Positions 26,923 to 40,127 of a stretch of DNA of 64,000 nt are shown here, one piece after another. Position 1 is the first letter of the stretch, and each line of letters opens with the position of its first letter. A model generated the notes under the pieces. It saw only the letters and a program-made list of their open reading frames with translations, was not told where the DNA came from and did not search any database. This stretch comes from Paralvinella palmiformis (Eukaryota; Annelida; Polychaeta; Terebellida; Alvinellidae), in NCBI GenBank assembly GCA_025642065.1, contig JAODUP010000706.1:1-64000 (forward strand). The letters are read 5' to 3'. The translations under genes and the position numbers were made by a program.

Positions 26923-29860
26923 GTCTGTTATGTGTATTTTCATTCTGTCCTTCTCAACACGACTTCTTGTCTCCCTGAACCTATACCAACATGTCCATTT
27001 TACGTATGTCAAATCCATTTGTAAATGTGTCCATTAAGCTCTATCCCTGTTTTCCTTTTAGATTCTTTCTTTTGCTCTCTGAGTACACATGCTCGAATGA
27101 AGGTGATGATCAGTACCCAATTATACCACTTAGCCAATGTGTGTTCTGTTAAAATACCGTCATTTTTCATTATATAGACGTACCCATATTCAGTAAAATA
27201 TATATTAACTTTGTTTCTCGTTTCTTCATAATCATTGGCAGAGAAAGATGCTAAATTATAAGTCATTGCATTAAGATTTAATTTCTTTAATTATTGGTTA
27301 GATATTTCAAGGATAATGATATTGTGTTAATTGTGCTTCGGGTATTTATAAGGTTGGGTATCACTTATTTATCAGTTGAAAATAATATCAGTTATCCCTC
27401 TCTCGCTCTTTTTCTAGGGCTTTATTTCTTCTTCTTTCTTTTTCTTACACTCTCTCTTTATATATCTCTGCCTCTCACCCAGCCCGCCTCCCCCTCTCTT
27501 TATATAGTTCTTTATTCAAATTGATATGTTCAAACGCGAATTGCAAGGACATGTTTCTACTCTAACAGTAGAAACACAGCTTATACTCTAATACACTGGT
27601 TTATATGTATTATAAATAGGCTAAATTAAATAAATGTCTTAGGAATCTAACAACATATTTAATTACCTCCTATAAATTTAACACAACTGGTTAACTTATT
27701 CACCAGCCTGGGAGCTGATGTGTGGAAGGATTTGTTATAGTTCCTTGTGTGGCTTTTTTGTACCGTCAAAACTGAACGAGACTTACATAGCAGCACTCAT
27801 GTTCATACATAATTTTGGATCAGATCACTTTAATGTCATGTAGAAGGCATAAAAGTGTTATTTCATATTATGCTGCTTACTAATTTAGCCAATTGGTTTA
27901 GTGTACATACTATTAATTATTTTGTGATAAAACGGATACCTTTAGTACACAACAATGGAGATGTACATCTGATTAAGTCATATCGGCGACTAAAACACAT
28001 TGAATTACATAGATGATATATGACTTTATCCATTTTAGTGCCTTTTCCATAATGACATTTCTAAGCTCTTTCCAGTAGTATTGGATGATTGATTAAACGA
28101 GAAGCTAGCAGATAAATATGACATTATTAATGCAGTAAAGAATGTTTCATCAACAATTTCACTTTGTAATTTTAAGAGAAATCAGCAATCATTTTGATAT
28201 TGGAAGACTTAATTAGGGAATTACGTTTTCTATTGGAATACAAATTCAAACACAAATAATTACTTGTTTAATAGATGTGTCACTTTGAACTAACATATGG
28301 GAATTACTTAAAAATGGTTTTGAACGAAACACTTAGGCGATGTTGTAAATTTCAGTGTTTCATGTTTCTTATTACGTTCCTATGGATATTGATTATTATT
28401 CCAGTACTAAAGTGTCATGTGCAGGCTCATTAATTAATAGCAATATTTCTTTTCATTATTTAGCGCTGATGATGATTGGAATATTTTTTCACATGAGGTA
28501 CCCCATTAAGGATATAAATAACATATTTTATGCTGGAATGCCAAGCTACGACAAATAAATTGGAAGCTTAGTGCAACTCGCCGAGAGGAATAATACCTAC
28601 CAGATTTAATATTACCTAATCAGGGCAGATTGTCTGCAAATCACTAATCGGAATAATTCCAATACCAAATGCATTAGGCCTGACGCTGTTTCTTGGATTA
28701 GAAATGATGAAATGATTATAAACAGTGTTTATTCAATATTTTGTTTAATCCACCATTAACTTTACGAGTTGGTTGGCCAGGGCAACCCCTTTACTTCCCA
28801 AAAGCGAGATGTAATAGATGAATACAAAGTGGTGATATTATAGATTTGTGTAGATACTTAACTATTAGATTAATGATTTGAGGGTCATAATAAACAGTTC
28901 AATTTGATGTAAATCAAGTGAAACTGCTATCACCTTAAATTTCAAATAGTTATATAACGTATACTGTTAAAACACCAAAGAGTGTTTCAATTTTCTATAT
29001 TTTGTTTGACCATACGGGTTTTCTGAGACATAATTTGAGTAAGATAAAGAAGGCTTAGATATCTTTAGTAGCTATCATAATGGTGGATGTATACGGTGGA
29101 TGTTTAAACAAATGTTATTGATATTAAAGCACTAGCATTTTGTTTTAAGAAAGCATTGAACATTTTCTAAAGATCTTCTTAAAGAGATAATTTGGTTAAA
29201 TTGAGGGGGCAGTTTAAAAGCTGAAATGAAAAAGATAGAAACCAATAAAGATCTGAGCTCGGATAAGTTTATGAAGAAGCGTATGTATTACTAATACAGT
29301 AATGTAATAAAGTTTAAGAAAAGGTTTTGTTCTGCCCCCCCCCCCCCTGATTGCATATTAAATTACATTGATTAGATTGGAAATGATAGTGATTGCTTTC
29401 TCTTACTATTGGACTAATTTTCTTATGATTTTGTTCTTATCTCAAATCCGATCACAAAGGAGGAACACTCTCTCTCACAGAAGTTCATAAAGATACGATT
29501 ATAATTCTAAAGCGGGAATACTATTCTGAACGGCAAATATATATCACGTTTAAGTGTAGCAAGTATGTTATTCACAATACACTAGTGAATTTCAAGAATT
29601 CTGGAATATATTCGGATAAATAACGGTCTAGTCTTCCCGATTTTGACATACCAACTGGCTTAATGAAATATTATATGTACTTATCCATGGTGTGAATATT
29701 TTACTGAAATGCTGTGTTTATAAATAGTGTCACATAATATCAAAGAAATGAATATCAATGGTTTGATTATACGTTTGACCACAACAGTAGGCTAAACTGG
29801 CGGTTAAATATATTTTAAAATTATTCTGTACCTAAACGTAATACCTAAAACTGTTTTACT
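26920..29860. other. Intergenic, nothing assigned
   Basis: A pyrimidine-rich patch lies at about 27395-27510 and a C14 homopolymer at 29334-29347. No gene or repeat match supported; frames of up to 85 codons lack motifs. Confidence 0.5.
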
Positions 29861-29866
29861 ACAACT

Positions 29867-30050
29867 GTTAGACACCGTAGTCTAGCGGTAGGGTGCTGGA
29901 CCAGAGATCACTACCACCGGTGTTCGAATCTTGGCGTTGACATATCTGAAGATTGTTTTGTCTTTGACTTCGCCTCATTATCTTTGGATGTCATTTAGCC
30001 TACCCTGTGCACAAAAGTGACCATAAACCATCAATCACCCCAACCTGTCG
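29867..30050 (+). mobile_element. tRNA-derived SINE S4
   Basis: Box A (tagtctagcggtaggg) from about 29878 and B box (ggtgttcgaatc) at 29919-29930. The body shares 'ctttgacttcgc' and 'gtgcacaaa' blocks with SINEs S5 and S6, so the three form one family distinct from S1-S3. It abuts an antisense LINE tail. The acceptor stem does not pair, so it is not a working tRNA gene. Confidence 0.8.
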
Positions 30051-30054
30051 TATT

Positions 30055-30925
30055 CAACGAAAAGCCATTTCGACATTCAATAAGTATCTAGACTTGAGCT
30101 TTCAATTGCATACACTGAACCTATATTGCAACTAAATATGCCTATGTCCAAGTATACATCAATGTTTGATGTTAATAGTTTACTGCGACTGCGTGCACGT
30201 GGTACGCATCTTAGCTCGAGTCCATTCCTAAAGCAATACGATGAAAAGTAATATGACATATCCTTTAAATATAATGTTTCCTTAGGTAATTTTGTCACCT
30301 GAAATATTCATAAATGTAACGCTGTCAGCTGATCTTGCCACATTTAAATATCACATTGTTAGCACTGTATTATATGTTTATACTTCTTATTATCTCAGCC
30401 AATGATTGTTAGCCATATGTGATATATGTATCCAATAGAGGATCCTCTTAACGTTAGAGGAGAGCTGTTAATAATAATAGGTATTACGGTGACAAAAAGG
30501 CATAACGTAAGTGACATACATAATCACGATGTATATATAATTCTAGTTAATTTACTTTCGATTATGTATATTTAATACAACACCCATACTAAAAGCAGCC
30601 ATTTAAAGACGGTTCACATTGATAACCCAAGCAATATGCTGCAATATATTACACGACATTAGGGAAGCAGCAGTTAATAAGCAGCTCGGCATACTAATCC
30701 CACATAATAGGTATTAATACATTTGTCGAAAACAACTCCTATCTTTTTACTTAGTCATTAAGGATACTGGATGATGCTATTATCTGTAAATTGTATATGT
30801 CATGGCTTTAACGCAATGCGATGAATAGTTGTTTTAGTATCATTTAATTTTAAAAGACTGTTAGTCATCCTGATATCAGCAATGTAATGTTCTACATTAT
30901 TTAAGGAAGAACCAAGAATAACTCA
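30055..30925 (-). pseudogene. LINE (CR1/L2-like) C-terminal fragment
   Basis: Minus-strand blocks: YIADIRMTNSLLKLNDTKT at about 30890-30825, GVVFDKCIN then VCRAAY at about 30740-30685, a decayed middle, then VPRARSRSKLL and a terminal SSSLDTY-stop-MSKWLF near 30100-30070, matching the SxDTFKxxLKTxLF end of such LINEs. Multiple stops. The segment 30585-30740 aligns at DNA level with 23300-23440. It ends next to SINE S4. Confidence 0.75.
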
Positions 30926-31077
30926 TTGTCAAGATTTGTGCGATACACGGGTGTGTTTCTTCAGGCAACAAGTAACATTTAATGCCATATCGCTAAGTAA
31001 TTATCCCATGGAATTTGTGCATACATTATTAAAACCAGACGACCAAGAACCGAAATTAGTTTTTTCACTAGCAATAA

Positions 31078-31078
<1 letters not shown>

Positions 31079-31144
<66 letters not shown>

Positions 31145-31265
31145 GCTGTTGTTTGTATACGTCGTGGTAGTAGTAGTAGCAGTAGCAGTAGTAGTATCAA
31201 GAGTAGTAGTAGTATTAGTAGTAGTAATAATAGTTGTAGTAAAAGTTGTAGTAGTGCAGCAGCAG
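31079..31265. repeat. (ATT)n then (TAG)n block
   Basis: ATT at 31079-31144, then interrupted GTA/TAG/GCA units to 31265. The 110-codon frame across it is poly-leucine/valine from the repeat. Confidence 0.96.
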
Positions 31266-31269
31266 TAGA

Positions 31270-31595
31270 CGTGTTAGTGCGGGTGATTGTAACCGGTATT
31301 TCATCATTGTGCCTAGTTCCATGGCACTTTATGTACTGAAATTATACTTTCGAGTTGATGACCTGTCAATGAGGCTAAATATGTGACTTCCAAAAGTCTG
31401 GCAGCAGTTAGTAATAAACAGTTATATAAATTAATATACAATATAATAAAATAAACAACCCCCCTCACACAAGCCACGAGGAAGTAAAGCAAACAAAATG
31501 TTTTCTTATTAATACAGTATTTGGCTAGTGCTAGAGGGTATTATATTAAGCAGCTTAATATGCCAGTCATTGGAATATTGCCATACATGTATGTG
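31270..31595. other. Intergenic, nothing assigned
   Basis: No feature recognised. Confidence 0.55.
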
Positions 31596-31599
31596 ATCT

Positions 31600-32040
31600 A
31601 CTGCAAAGATCAAATCATCCTAATGATATGTCTCCAAGAGCAATATCACTAGATCCATCATTAGGAACGTGAAGATGATGTCATCTAACTGTTTGACTCG
31701 AATCATCATTCTAGTTGCTAGTTGACGAATGCAGTGACTTATTTAATATGGAATGTATGACATGGAATAAATTTAATATGGAAAGTATGTCACGTCAGCG
31801 AACCTTTTAGCCACCAAAATTTGGAATAAACACATGTAGTTATCAGCATATAAAATAAAGTAATTTGAAGAGAATAGTTTAGCAAATTATTGGATAAATA
31901 ACGAGATACATCAGCTATTATTTAGCTATTTTATAATCTGAAATAAAATAAATAATTAATAAAACATAGATTGTTTATTTAAGATTTGGAGGAGAAAAAA
32001 AACATATCCTTTCGCTTATCTAGGTTCCTTAAGTCCCTTA
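31600..32040 (+). repeat. Dispersed repeat family E, copy E1
   Basis: Aligns with 40590-41030 in direct orientation. Both have two nearby 'atttaatatggaa' units, each followed by a 'tatgtcac'-like block, then a 'taatttgaag' block. Divergence is considerable. No coding signal. Confidence 0.65.
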
Positions 32041-32044
32041 ATCT

Positions 32045-33685
32045 CATATCCACTATTTGAACTTCTGTCGTCATTAACGGAAAGTACATTGTACCTTTAA
32101 ATGCGATATAGTCTTCCTTTTGTATTTGCAGATCTATGTTCCGAAAATGTTTGGTTATATTCTTCGCCTTAATTTATCTCCCGAACTTGACCAACAAACA
32201 AATGAACAAGTATAAAATGTTTACTGATAAAGCTTGATTTCAGTGAGATACGAAACACCATCCCCAAATGTGAATAACAGAGTTAATGTATTATGGTCTT
32301 TTTAGCACGCAATTACATCCATTATACTATACATACGCGTATTTCCTTAAGAGATAAATGGAAATAAATGCATTTTTATAACAATTAAAATATATGATAT
32401 ATGTCGCATTTCTTATAATATTTTATAATATCTTAATACTTTTTGTTGATTTGAAATGAAGGTTTAACTCGTTATGGGTGCATTTTAAGAGAGGTTTCTC
32501 AATCCATTTATATTCCGAATATCATCAGATAATTCGTTAAATCAAGAAACAAATTAGAGAATACTACTCAATCAAATATGTTTTCAGCACGATGTTTTTA
32601 TATATCATCTGGATCTTAAAGCTGGATGTTATGATAAGCAAACAGCCACTTTATCTTTCCGCTTTAAGTTAATTATTGTGACTGCGATTAACCATAAGTT
32701 TTCAAAGGAGTTGAGGTACTTAAAAGGATAAAGTAATTCGTTTTGTCCTTTAATATGAATTAATCAGAGATGCAAATACTCTCTACTTATCTAAAGAGTA
32801 TTAAATCTAAGAGGTTACAACCTTCCGGTGGTAGTTCTAGATTTTGTTGTTAATGTCTTCCCTGTCGGAGCATTATGAAAGATCCAATTTCAAGGCGTAT
32901 GTCACTGGTTGTGATTTAGATTAGCAATAACAGATCAGTTCGTGATGCCACAGTTTATAATGGTGGCTTTACACCAGGTTTAGTTACAGACTGATTAGTG
33001 TCATGTTTTCATTGTAACTGTTCATCGAACGTATCGTGTAATCATTACGTATACATAGCTACTTTGCCGTAGTAAAGTGGCTACAGTAATGAACTTCCCA
33101 TACCCATAATATCATCAATGGAATCAGCTTTCCTGTTACAATATTCCACATTATTCGCTAACAAACGAATAGTATTATTCCTATTTTGATACTTTCGAAT
33201 ATACTTCGTATAAGTAAAACGTTTGCTAGGTAGATATCATGATGTTGGATAAACCTGATGGTAATTCAGTATTCAGCAATATGAAGTAATTGGCGAGAAA
33301 TCGACTAAGTAAGTACGCTCTTATGTTATGTACCAACATTAAAAACAAGAATTCAAACTGAGGCAGTGCAAATATTTATAGTTCAGAAGAAAAAAAGTAG
33401 TTTAAAGTGTGTCATTATTTTCACATTTAACATTTAATATTTATCATTTATTTGAATAAAACTTGATTTCAGGTTATCCATTAATTAACGATAGTGTAAA
33501 GAGAACGATATTTCAGACATACCCCTAATTTGTTAATAAAAGTAAAGGATGATGAAATATTACTTGTTCTGGATATGTACGACGAGTTCATTCAAATGTA
33601 GTTTTCCTGAAAAAGTTCCATTATATATATATATATATTAAAATAATTTATTTTCCCATAATATAAACTGATAATACAGAACTAA
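32045..33685. other. Intergenic, nothing assigned
   Basis: Only a short AT tract at 33626-33640. Confidence 0.5.
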
Positions 33686-33687
33686 CC

Positions 33688-33846
33688 CATTTCAAAGTTA
33701 CGACCAAGTTTAAGTGATCCCCGGGAGCTGAATTCCCCATTCACTCTATCACTTCCTTTCGAAGTAATGTATATATAACGTCCCTTGAACGTTCGGCGTG
33801 TACTATGACGGTTTAATTAATGAGTTCGCATATTTTACCTGCAAAA
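33688..33846 (+). repeat. Dispersed repeat family C, copy C1
   Basis: Shares 'agttacgaccaagtt', 'tgatccccggg', 'cgaagtaatgtatatataac' and the end block 'ttaattaatgagttcgca' with C2 (51.3 kb, reversed); the first part also matches C3 (53.3 kb). Type of element unknown. Confidence 0.7.
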
Positions 33847-33849
33847 CAT

Positions 33850-34435
33850 TTCCTGACTATCTTCTGTTTACTTTAAGAATATTCTATCCTAATCATCCAG
33901 ATTATTAAACCCACACAATTTTGTATGATGTTTGTCGGTTGATACCCTTTGGAAATCCATCATGATACATACAATTAGTTATATAGCTTTCATATTATAT
34001 CCAAATTTGGTATAATAATATGACTCTGGTAGGACTTGTTTTAATGTTATTAATAAATTAGAACAAAACAACTTCATAAATTACTTCATATAGTCTAATA
34101 TGATACATTATATTCCAGTTTACGATTCTCATATGGACAACTGAAGAACTTAACATGATATAAATATTAAGTTGTTTGGAGTATATTCAATTAAATTACT
34201 CTTTCAATGGTAGTATTATTTTGAAATCTGCTTGAACATAGAATTGAATATTTAGAAGAAGACAAACCTAAATATGTGCCCTAAGATCAAATTCAATACA
34301 TTTTAAATATTGTGTGAATTAGGCTCTTGTTCCTTAGCGTCACTAAATGAATTAGTTCCTATGCCTATTTTGTTTAAACAAAAACAAAAGCTTTTTAAAA
34401 GTGTTTGGGGGGGGGGGGATAAATAAGTTTACATC
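33850..34435. other. Intergenic; poly-G tract
   Basis: G12 homopolymer at 34407-34418, just before the tandem duplication; otherwise nothing assigned. Confidence 0.55.
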
Positions 34436-34438
34436 AAA

Positions 34439-36326
34439 AATGTTTTTGCTGCACAGCTCATTCTGCTGGATAACACATTTTCTTAATGGCTGTTCGAAAT
34501 GTCCATTGTTTACACTGGTTTTATGATGATGGTGCCAGCGACAACGGTCATGATCATGTTATAATTCCCTTTTTATAGAGATCTGAAACCAACTTTTACC
34601 TTATCAAAGTGACACACCATTGTGAGGATCAATTGACAATTTGTTGTACAGATGATTGTTGTAAGTTCTAATACTAAAGCGAAGTGTTTTGACAGAAATA
34701 TGACATTACTACTATTCAGCTTGATCAGCTCTGGTTGAATAGTATAAATAGAAATAGCTCTAGCTAATTGTGTCTTGACATATCTGTAGGTAAATCACGC
34801 AGGCAATGATCATTGTATAAGATACCAACAGACGGAAATGCAGTTTGTTGTTAATATTATTTGTTTTGTTATTTTTTTAGTATTGCTATTATTATTATTA
34901 AATGGGTCATACATGTTTCTCCACATTGATAGGAAAAGACATGCTCCATTTTGTACCACTTGAGAGATCAAACAGCCTACAGCGCAATACAAATATCACA
35001 GAAGCTGAAAAATTGCATCAGAAATATTCGAAGTTAATCGTCGAGGTGGATTCATTGTACAAAGGAATATATACACATTTTGCAGACAGAGATTAAACAA
35101 GATACAAATTGTAGTTAAGTGATCTTATTACAACATGATAAGCATGGATGGATTCCCAGATCAGAAATAATTTGTTCTGTCCTAATTATAATTTGTCTCA
35201 GAAAGGAAGTTACTTTGCCTTATCAGCCAGTTGACTAACTTGGTTTAATCTTTAATTATGTTTTCTAGAGAAGATCAAATCGACCAGGAACGATTTAAAT
35301 ACACAATTTGGTGATCACCCTCTGGATCTCCCTGATTTTGACATTAATGGAGCTATTACTAGTTTAACAGCATTCAAACCTGATTCGATTAAGATCACCC
35401 ATTTATTCCATACACACTTTAATCTTGTAGCACTACAACCATGGGTTGTTTTAAACTATTGCAGAGATAGCGAACCTCTCACTGACGTCTTGTTCATTTT
35501 CAAAATCTATTCAGAAACCTGTGGTTAAGTCACTCGATCATTGATATTCAGATCAAGCCTTTGTGCCAGTATGATTGTTTTCAATAGAGCTCAATTCGAA
35601 TTTGTCAACATTTATTGTCTACAGATGAATTGGATAGACTAAAGTATACCTTACTTTCTTGATTATTGCAAGTCTATGTTTCATGATATTCAAGACGCAT
35701 CTGTCAAGACATTTCACCTATTACAAAACTTGTCAGTACGATTGGTATCCAAAACCCATAATGTCTTCCCGTGATGTTTTCATCCCATACTACATGTAAG
35801 GAAATGGATTGACATAATCCTTACACACAAAGATCCCAATGGACTAGCAACGTCATAAATTTCAAATAAGCATCAGAAGTATCGGCCTACGGAAAACAGA
35901 ATATAGCTTGCTAATCGTATCACGTATGAGACTGTAACTGATGGGCATATACCTGTTCACTATGCTGAACCTCACACGTGGAATCGTATATAACGGTGTA
36001 TTTTACAGTATTCCTCATTTAATATGTATATATGTTCCATCCAATCATTTGTTGATGAATTTCGCATTTTACATTGACAATGAGTATGCCCAAAACCTGT
36101 ACTAGGTTAGAGGATATTAGCAGTATAGAAGTATAGAAGGGGAAACAAATCAAATACATTTGTTCATATTGATATTCATTCGTATCTGAAAATAATTGCA
36201 TTATTAGGAAAGTTTCAAAGATAATTTCTAAAGATGCATTTTAGAGGAGAATGTGGCTAAGTCCAGCAGGTAAGTCTACAAATAAACTATATACACCATT
36301 TCGATCCATTTTATAAATCATTATAA
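34439..36326 (+). repeat. Tandem duplication, unit 1 (about 1.89 kb)
   Basis: Repeated almost base for base at 36327-38214, offset 1887-1888 bp, with only scattered differences (I estimate by eye a few percent at most). Unit ends share 'ttttataaatcattataa'. The unit carries a dead LINE fragment at 35265-36080. The frame at 34902-35096 and its twin are conserved only because the duplication is young. Confidence 0.95.
35265..36080 (+). pseudogene. Internally deleted LINE fragment in unit 1
   Basis: Reads LEKIKSTRNDLNTQFGD, then PDFDINGAITSLTAF and SIKITHLF, like the linker between endonuclease and RT in CR1/L2 elements (KI..IR.dL). The RT core with motif A and the YADD box is missing. It resumes with DYCKSMFHDI, LSVRLVSKTHNVFP (compare ARLVSRTHKREHI at 11.6 kb) and a terminal AEPHTWNRI (normal APxLWNxLP). 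Stops and frameshifts occur throughout and are shared with unit 2, so the copy was dead before duplication. Confidence 0.75.
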
Positions 36327-38214
36327 ATGTTTTTGCTTCACAGCTCATTCTGCTGGATAAAACATTGTCTTAATGGCTGTTCGAAATGTCCATTGTTTAC
36401 ACTGGTTTTATTATGATGGTGCCAGCGACAACGGTCATGATCATGTTATAATTCCCTTTTTATAGAGATCTGAAACCAACTTTTACCTTATCAAAGTGAC
36501 ACACCATTGTGAGGATCAATTGACAATTTGTTGTACAGATGATTGTTGTAAGTTATAATACTAAAGCGAAGTGTTTTGACAGAAATATGACATTACTACT
36601 ATTCAGCTTGATCAGCTCCGGTTGAATAGTATAAATAGAAATAGCTCTAGCTAATTGTGTCTTGACATATCTGTAGGTAAATCACGCAGTCAATGATCAT
36701 TGTATAAGATACCAACAGACGGAAAATGCAGTTTGTTGTTAATATTATTTTTTTTGTAATTTTTTTATTATTGCTATTATTATTATTAAATGGGTCATAC
36801 ATGTTTCTCCACATTGATAGGAAAAAACATGCTCCATTTTGTACCATTTGAGAGATCAAACAGCCTCCAGCACAATACAAATATCACAGAAGCTGAAAAC
36901 CTGCATCAGAAATGTTCGAAGTTAATCGTTGAGGTGGATTCATTGTACAAAAGAATATATACACATTTTGCAGACAGAGATTAAACAAGATAAAAATTGT
37001 TGTTAAGTGATCTTATTACAACATGATAAGCATGGATGGATTCCCAGATCAGAAATAATGTGTTCTGTCCTAATTAGAATTTGTCTCAGAAAGGAAGTTA
37101 CTTTGCCTTATCAGCCAGTTGACTAACTTGGTTTAATCTTTAATTATGTTTTCTATAGAAGATCAAATCGACCAGGAACGATTTAAATACACAATTTGGT
37201 GATCACCCTCTGGATCTCCCTGATTTTGGCATTAATGGAGCTATTACTAGTTTAACAGCATTCAAACCTGATTCGATTAAGATCACCCATTTATTCCATA
37301 CATACTTTAATCTTGTAGCACTACAACCATGGGTTGTTTTAAACTATTGCAGAGATAGCGAACCTCTCACTGACGTCTTGTTCATTTTCAAAATCTATTC
37401 AGAAACCTGTGGTTAAGTCACTCGATCATTGATATTCAGATCAAGCCTTTATGCCAGTATGATTGTTTTCAATGGAGCTCAATTCGAATTTGTCAACATT
37501 TATTGTCTACAGATGAATTGGATAGACTAAAGTATACCTTACTTTCTTGAGTATTGCAAGTCTATGTTTCATGATATTCAAGACGCATCTGTCAAGACAT
37601 TTCACCTATAACAAAACTTGTCAGTACGATTGGTATCCAAAACCCATAATGTCTTCCCGTGATGTTTTCATCCCATACTACATGTAAGGAAATGGATTGA
37701 CATAATCCTTACACACAAAGATCCCAATGGACTAGCAACGTCATAAATTTCAAATAAGCATCAGAAGTATCGGCCTACGGAAAACAGAATATAGCTTGCT
37801 AATCGTATTACGTATGAGACTGTAACTGATGGGCATATACCTGTTCACTATGCTGAACCTCACACGTGGAATCGTATATAACGGTGTATTTTAGAGTATT
37901 CCTCATTTAATATGTATATATGTTCCATCCAATCATTTGTTGATGAATTTCGCATTTTACATTGACAATGAGTATGCCCACAACCTGTACTAGGTTAGAG
38001 GATATTAGCAGTATAGAAGTATAGAAGGGGAAACAAATCAAATACATTTGTTCATATTGATATTCATTCGTATCTGAAAATAATTGCATTATTAGGAAAG
38101 TTTCAAAGATAATTTCTAAAGATGCATTTTAGAGGAGAATGTGGCTAAGTCGAGCAGGAAAGTCTACAAATAAACTATATACACCATTTCGATCCATTTT
38201 ATAAATCATTATAA
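36327..38214 (+). repeat. Tandem duplication, unit 2 (about 1.89 kb)
   Basis: Second copy in direct orientation with no spacer. About 50 bp beyond its end begins family A copy A3. Confidence 0.95.
37153..37970 (+). pseudogene. Internally deleted LINE fragment in unit 2
   Basis: Same blocks and same lesions as at 35265-36080; differences are single bases such as the codon that changes the D of PDFDINGA to G. Confidence 0.75.
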
Positions 38215-38264
38215 CTCTCGTTTATTATTAGATCGTTATTAGATCATACATAATTTATAAATAT

Positions 38265-38515
38265 ACATAAACCTGCTAAACATTCTCACTACTGCAGTGA
38301 TCTGACTTGGGTGTTTTACACCCAAACTCCACGGCTGTAGGTGATTCGTATTTTGATTTTGCTTGGCGGCTTAGGGACTGGTGAGACATTACACATGTCT
38401 CAGCAAGAAAAGTCGCCACTCTGGATTCAGTCCCCTGAAGAAACGTCCAGAGTTTGAATTCACGGTTCGAGATTCTCTGTGCCTGTGCCTTATTATACAC
38501 AGCTAAAACACACAC
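38265..38515 (-). repeat. Family A dispersed repeat, copy A3
   Basis: Reverse complement of 18895-19140 with very few changes; the shared minus-strand frame (38503-38276) differs from that of A2 at one residue. Abuts (CA)n(TA)n at the same end where A2 abuts (GT)n. Confidence 0.85.
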
Positions 38516-38553
38516 AAACACACACAGACACACACACACAAACGTACACACAA

Positions 38554-38614
<61 letters not shown>
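38508..38614. repeat. Compound microsatellite (CA)n-(TA)n
   Basis: CA with interruptions to about 38586, then TA to 38614. Mirror image of the (AT)n(GT)n next to A2. Confidence 0.96.
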
Positions 38615-38617
<3 letters not shown>

Positions 38618-38837
38618 AGTGAATTGCTGGTTCATAACCAGAAATCCAAACAAGACAAAAACTATTATTACTATTATATTAGAAGTCTAGTATAATAAAT
38701 ACCACGAAAAGCGAATATCAATTTTTTTTATCGTATAACTAGATTGACTGTATATAACGATATATACACTCTAACCTGTTGGAAGTTAAACAAAAGCTAT
38801 CCTGTTACAATAAACAAATAATCAGTGGGGTTCCAGT

Positions 38838-38994
38838 TAAAACATCACTACTACCTGAGTTCGAATCTCGGCGTGGGCATATCTTAACGGTATTTAATCT
38901 TTGACTTCGCTCCATTAGCTTTGGAGGTCGCTCGGCACATTTAGCCTACCATGTGCACAAAGGTAGCCGTAACACATCAATCATCATCATCATC
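38838..38994 (+). mobile_element. 5'-truncated tRNA-derived SINE S5
   Basis: B box (gagttcgaatc) at 38857-38867 but no box A. The body matches S4 and S6 ('tctttgacttcgct', 'cctaccatgtgcaca'). Ends in a short CAT repeat, then runs into a LINE tail. Confidence 0.75.
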
Positions 38995-39115
38995 ACCATA
39001 GATCGTTTCTATATGTTGCTACTGATCTGTGGAATCATCTACGAAATGGTCGGCGAAACTATTACTCCTTTAGTATGTTGAAATCTAGCCCAAAAGACCA
39101 TAATTTTGTTCCTTG
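38994..39115 (+). pseudogene. LINE ORF2 C-terminal scrap
   Basis: Plus-strand reading RSFLYVATDLWNHLRNGRRN, then SFSMLKSSPKDH, fits the RxFxVAAPxLWNxLPxxIR...FKxxLKTHLF end of CR1/L2-like elements. Only about 40 codons remain. Confidence 0.7.
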
Positions 39116-39119
39116 TTCC

Positions 39120-39450
39120 TAGATGTTTACAATACTGTTATTATAGGTTTGAGTATATATGTATATTTACACCCTGTACACGATTTATTTGTAATCCATA
39201 ACGTTTAAACGCCCTGTTTTGTCTATATTGTGGCTCAGCTTAATTGGTGTTATAATCTCTTGGTTGGGGCCTATTGTGTGACTACATGGTGCTGTGGAAG
39301 TCAAAGGGAGAGATTATATCCAGGCTTGTGGAAAACCAGTGAAATTGTCACTCAGTTATTTAAATTAATATATATGCTTCTGTGCAATATTATTATGCAG
39401 GACTTCATATCTGATTCAGATGAATAACTTCGTTATCGGATAGTAATTCC
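39120..39450. other. Intergenic, nothing assigned
   Basis: The 65-codon frame at 39230-39427 shows no motif. Confidence 0.5.
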
Positions 39451-39455
39451 TGGGT

Positions 39456-39575
39456 TTATACACATCCATCCATGGACACCTGTACACATCTATAAACATC
39501 CGTAGACATCTGTTGACAGCCTTAGATGTGCGTAGACATCTATAGACATCCTTAGACATCTCTGGACATATGTAG
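39456..39575 (+). repeat. Degenerate minisatellite, about 14-bp unit
   Basis: Repeated variants of GTAGACATCT / TATAGACATCC, strongly diverged from one unit to the next. Confidence 0.8.
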
Positions 39576-39579
39576 AAGC

Positions 39580-40125
39580 GATTAGACGCTGTAAAGGTTA
39601 TTGCTGATCACTACACTAATTACACTGCCACCAATTTATGCTGTTGGGTGAACATCTTGAATTGAACACTACAACTATACATTTATGTCACGTGTCAGGG
39701 TTTGTTCCACTGGTGACGTTGTCCGTCATCGCTTGTCCTTACGTGTGAAGTCATCGGATTACGTCAACAACATTCAGTCTGAGAACTGTGGACTGGCTAT
39801 CTAGGTGTAATCGTTATTGCTAAGACTGTCGTCTTTCTATGTAGGTGTATTTATTATTAGGTTTCGGGTTGGGAAATATTCATTATAGTTTATGAATTGA
39901 TAATTATGTGCTTAGTTAAGTTACTAAAGTACTCATTACATAATAATTCATTGTCTTTGTTGTCTGGGATGTTTTGGTGATTTGTATACGATACTCACAC
40001 ACTGACCCTACGCCTCTTGATATCAACTGTTGAATTATAATCGTGTATTAGTTACACATGCATATTCATGCTTTTATATATATACCTTGAACAACTTTAT
40101 TGAATTAGATGCGTTGTACAAAATA
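39580..40125. other. Intergenic, nothing assigned
   Basis: No feature recognised. Confidence 0.55.
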
Positions 40126-40127
40126 TA

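Noticed and set aside
29867..29945. A functional tRNA gene
   Set aside because: Boxes A and B are present but acceptor and anticodon stems do not pair, and the sequence continues into a SINE body shared with two other places.
34902..35096. 64-codon frame repeated at 36790-36984 as a conserved gene
   Set aside because: Identity follows from the recent tandem duplication of the whole 1.89-kb unit and gives no sign of selection.
39456..39575. CRISPR-like repeat array
   Set aside because: Units of about 14 bp are contiguous and degenerate with no unique spacers; the genome is eukaryotic.
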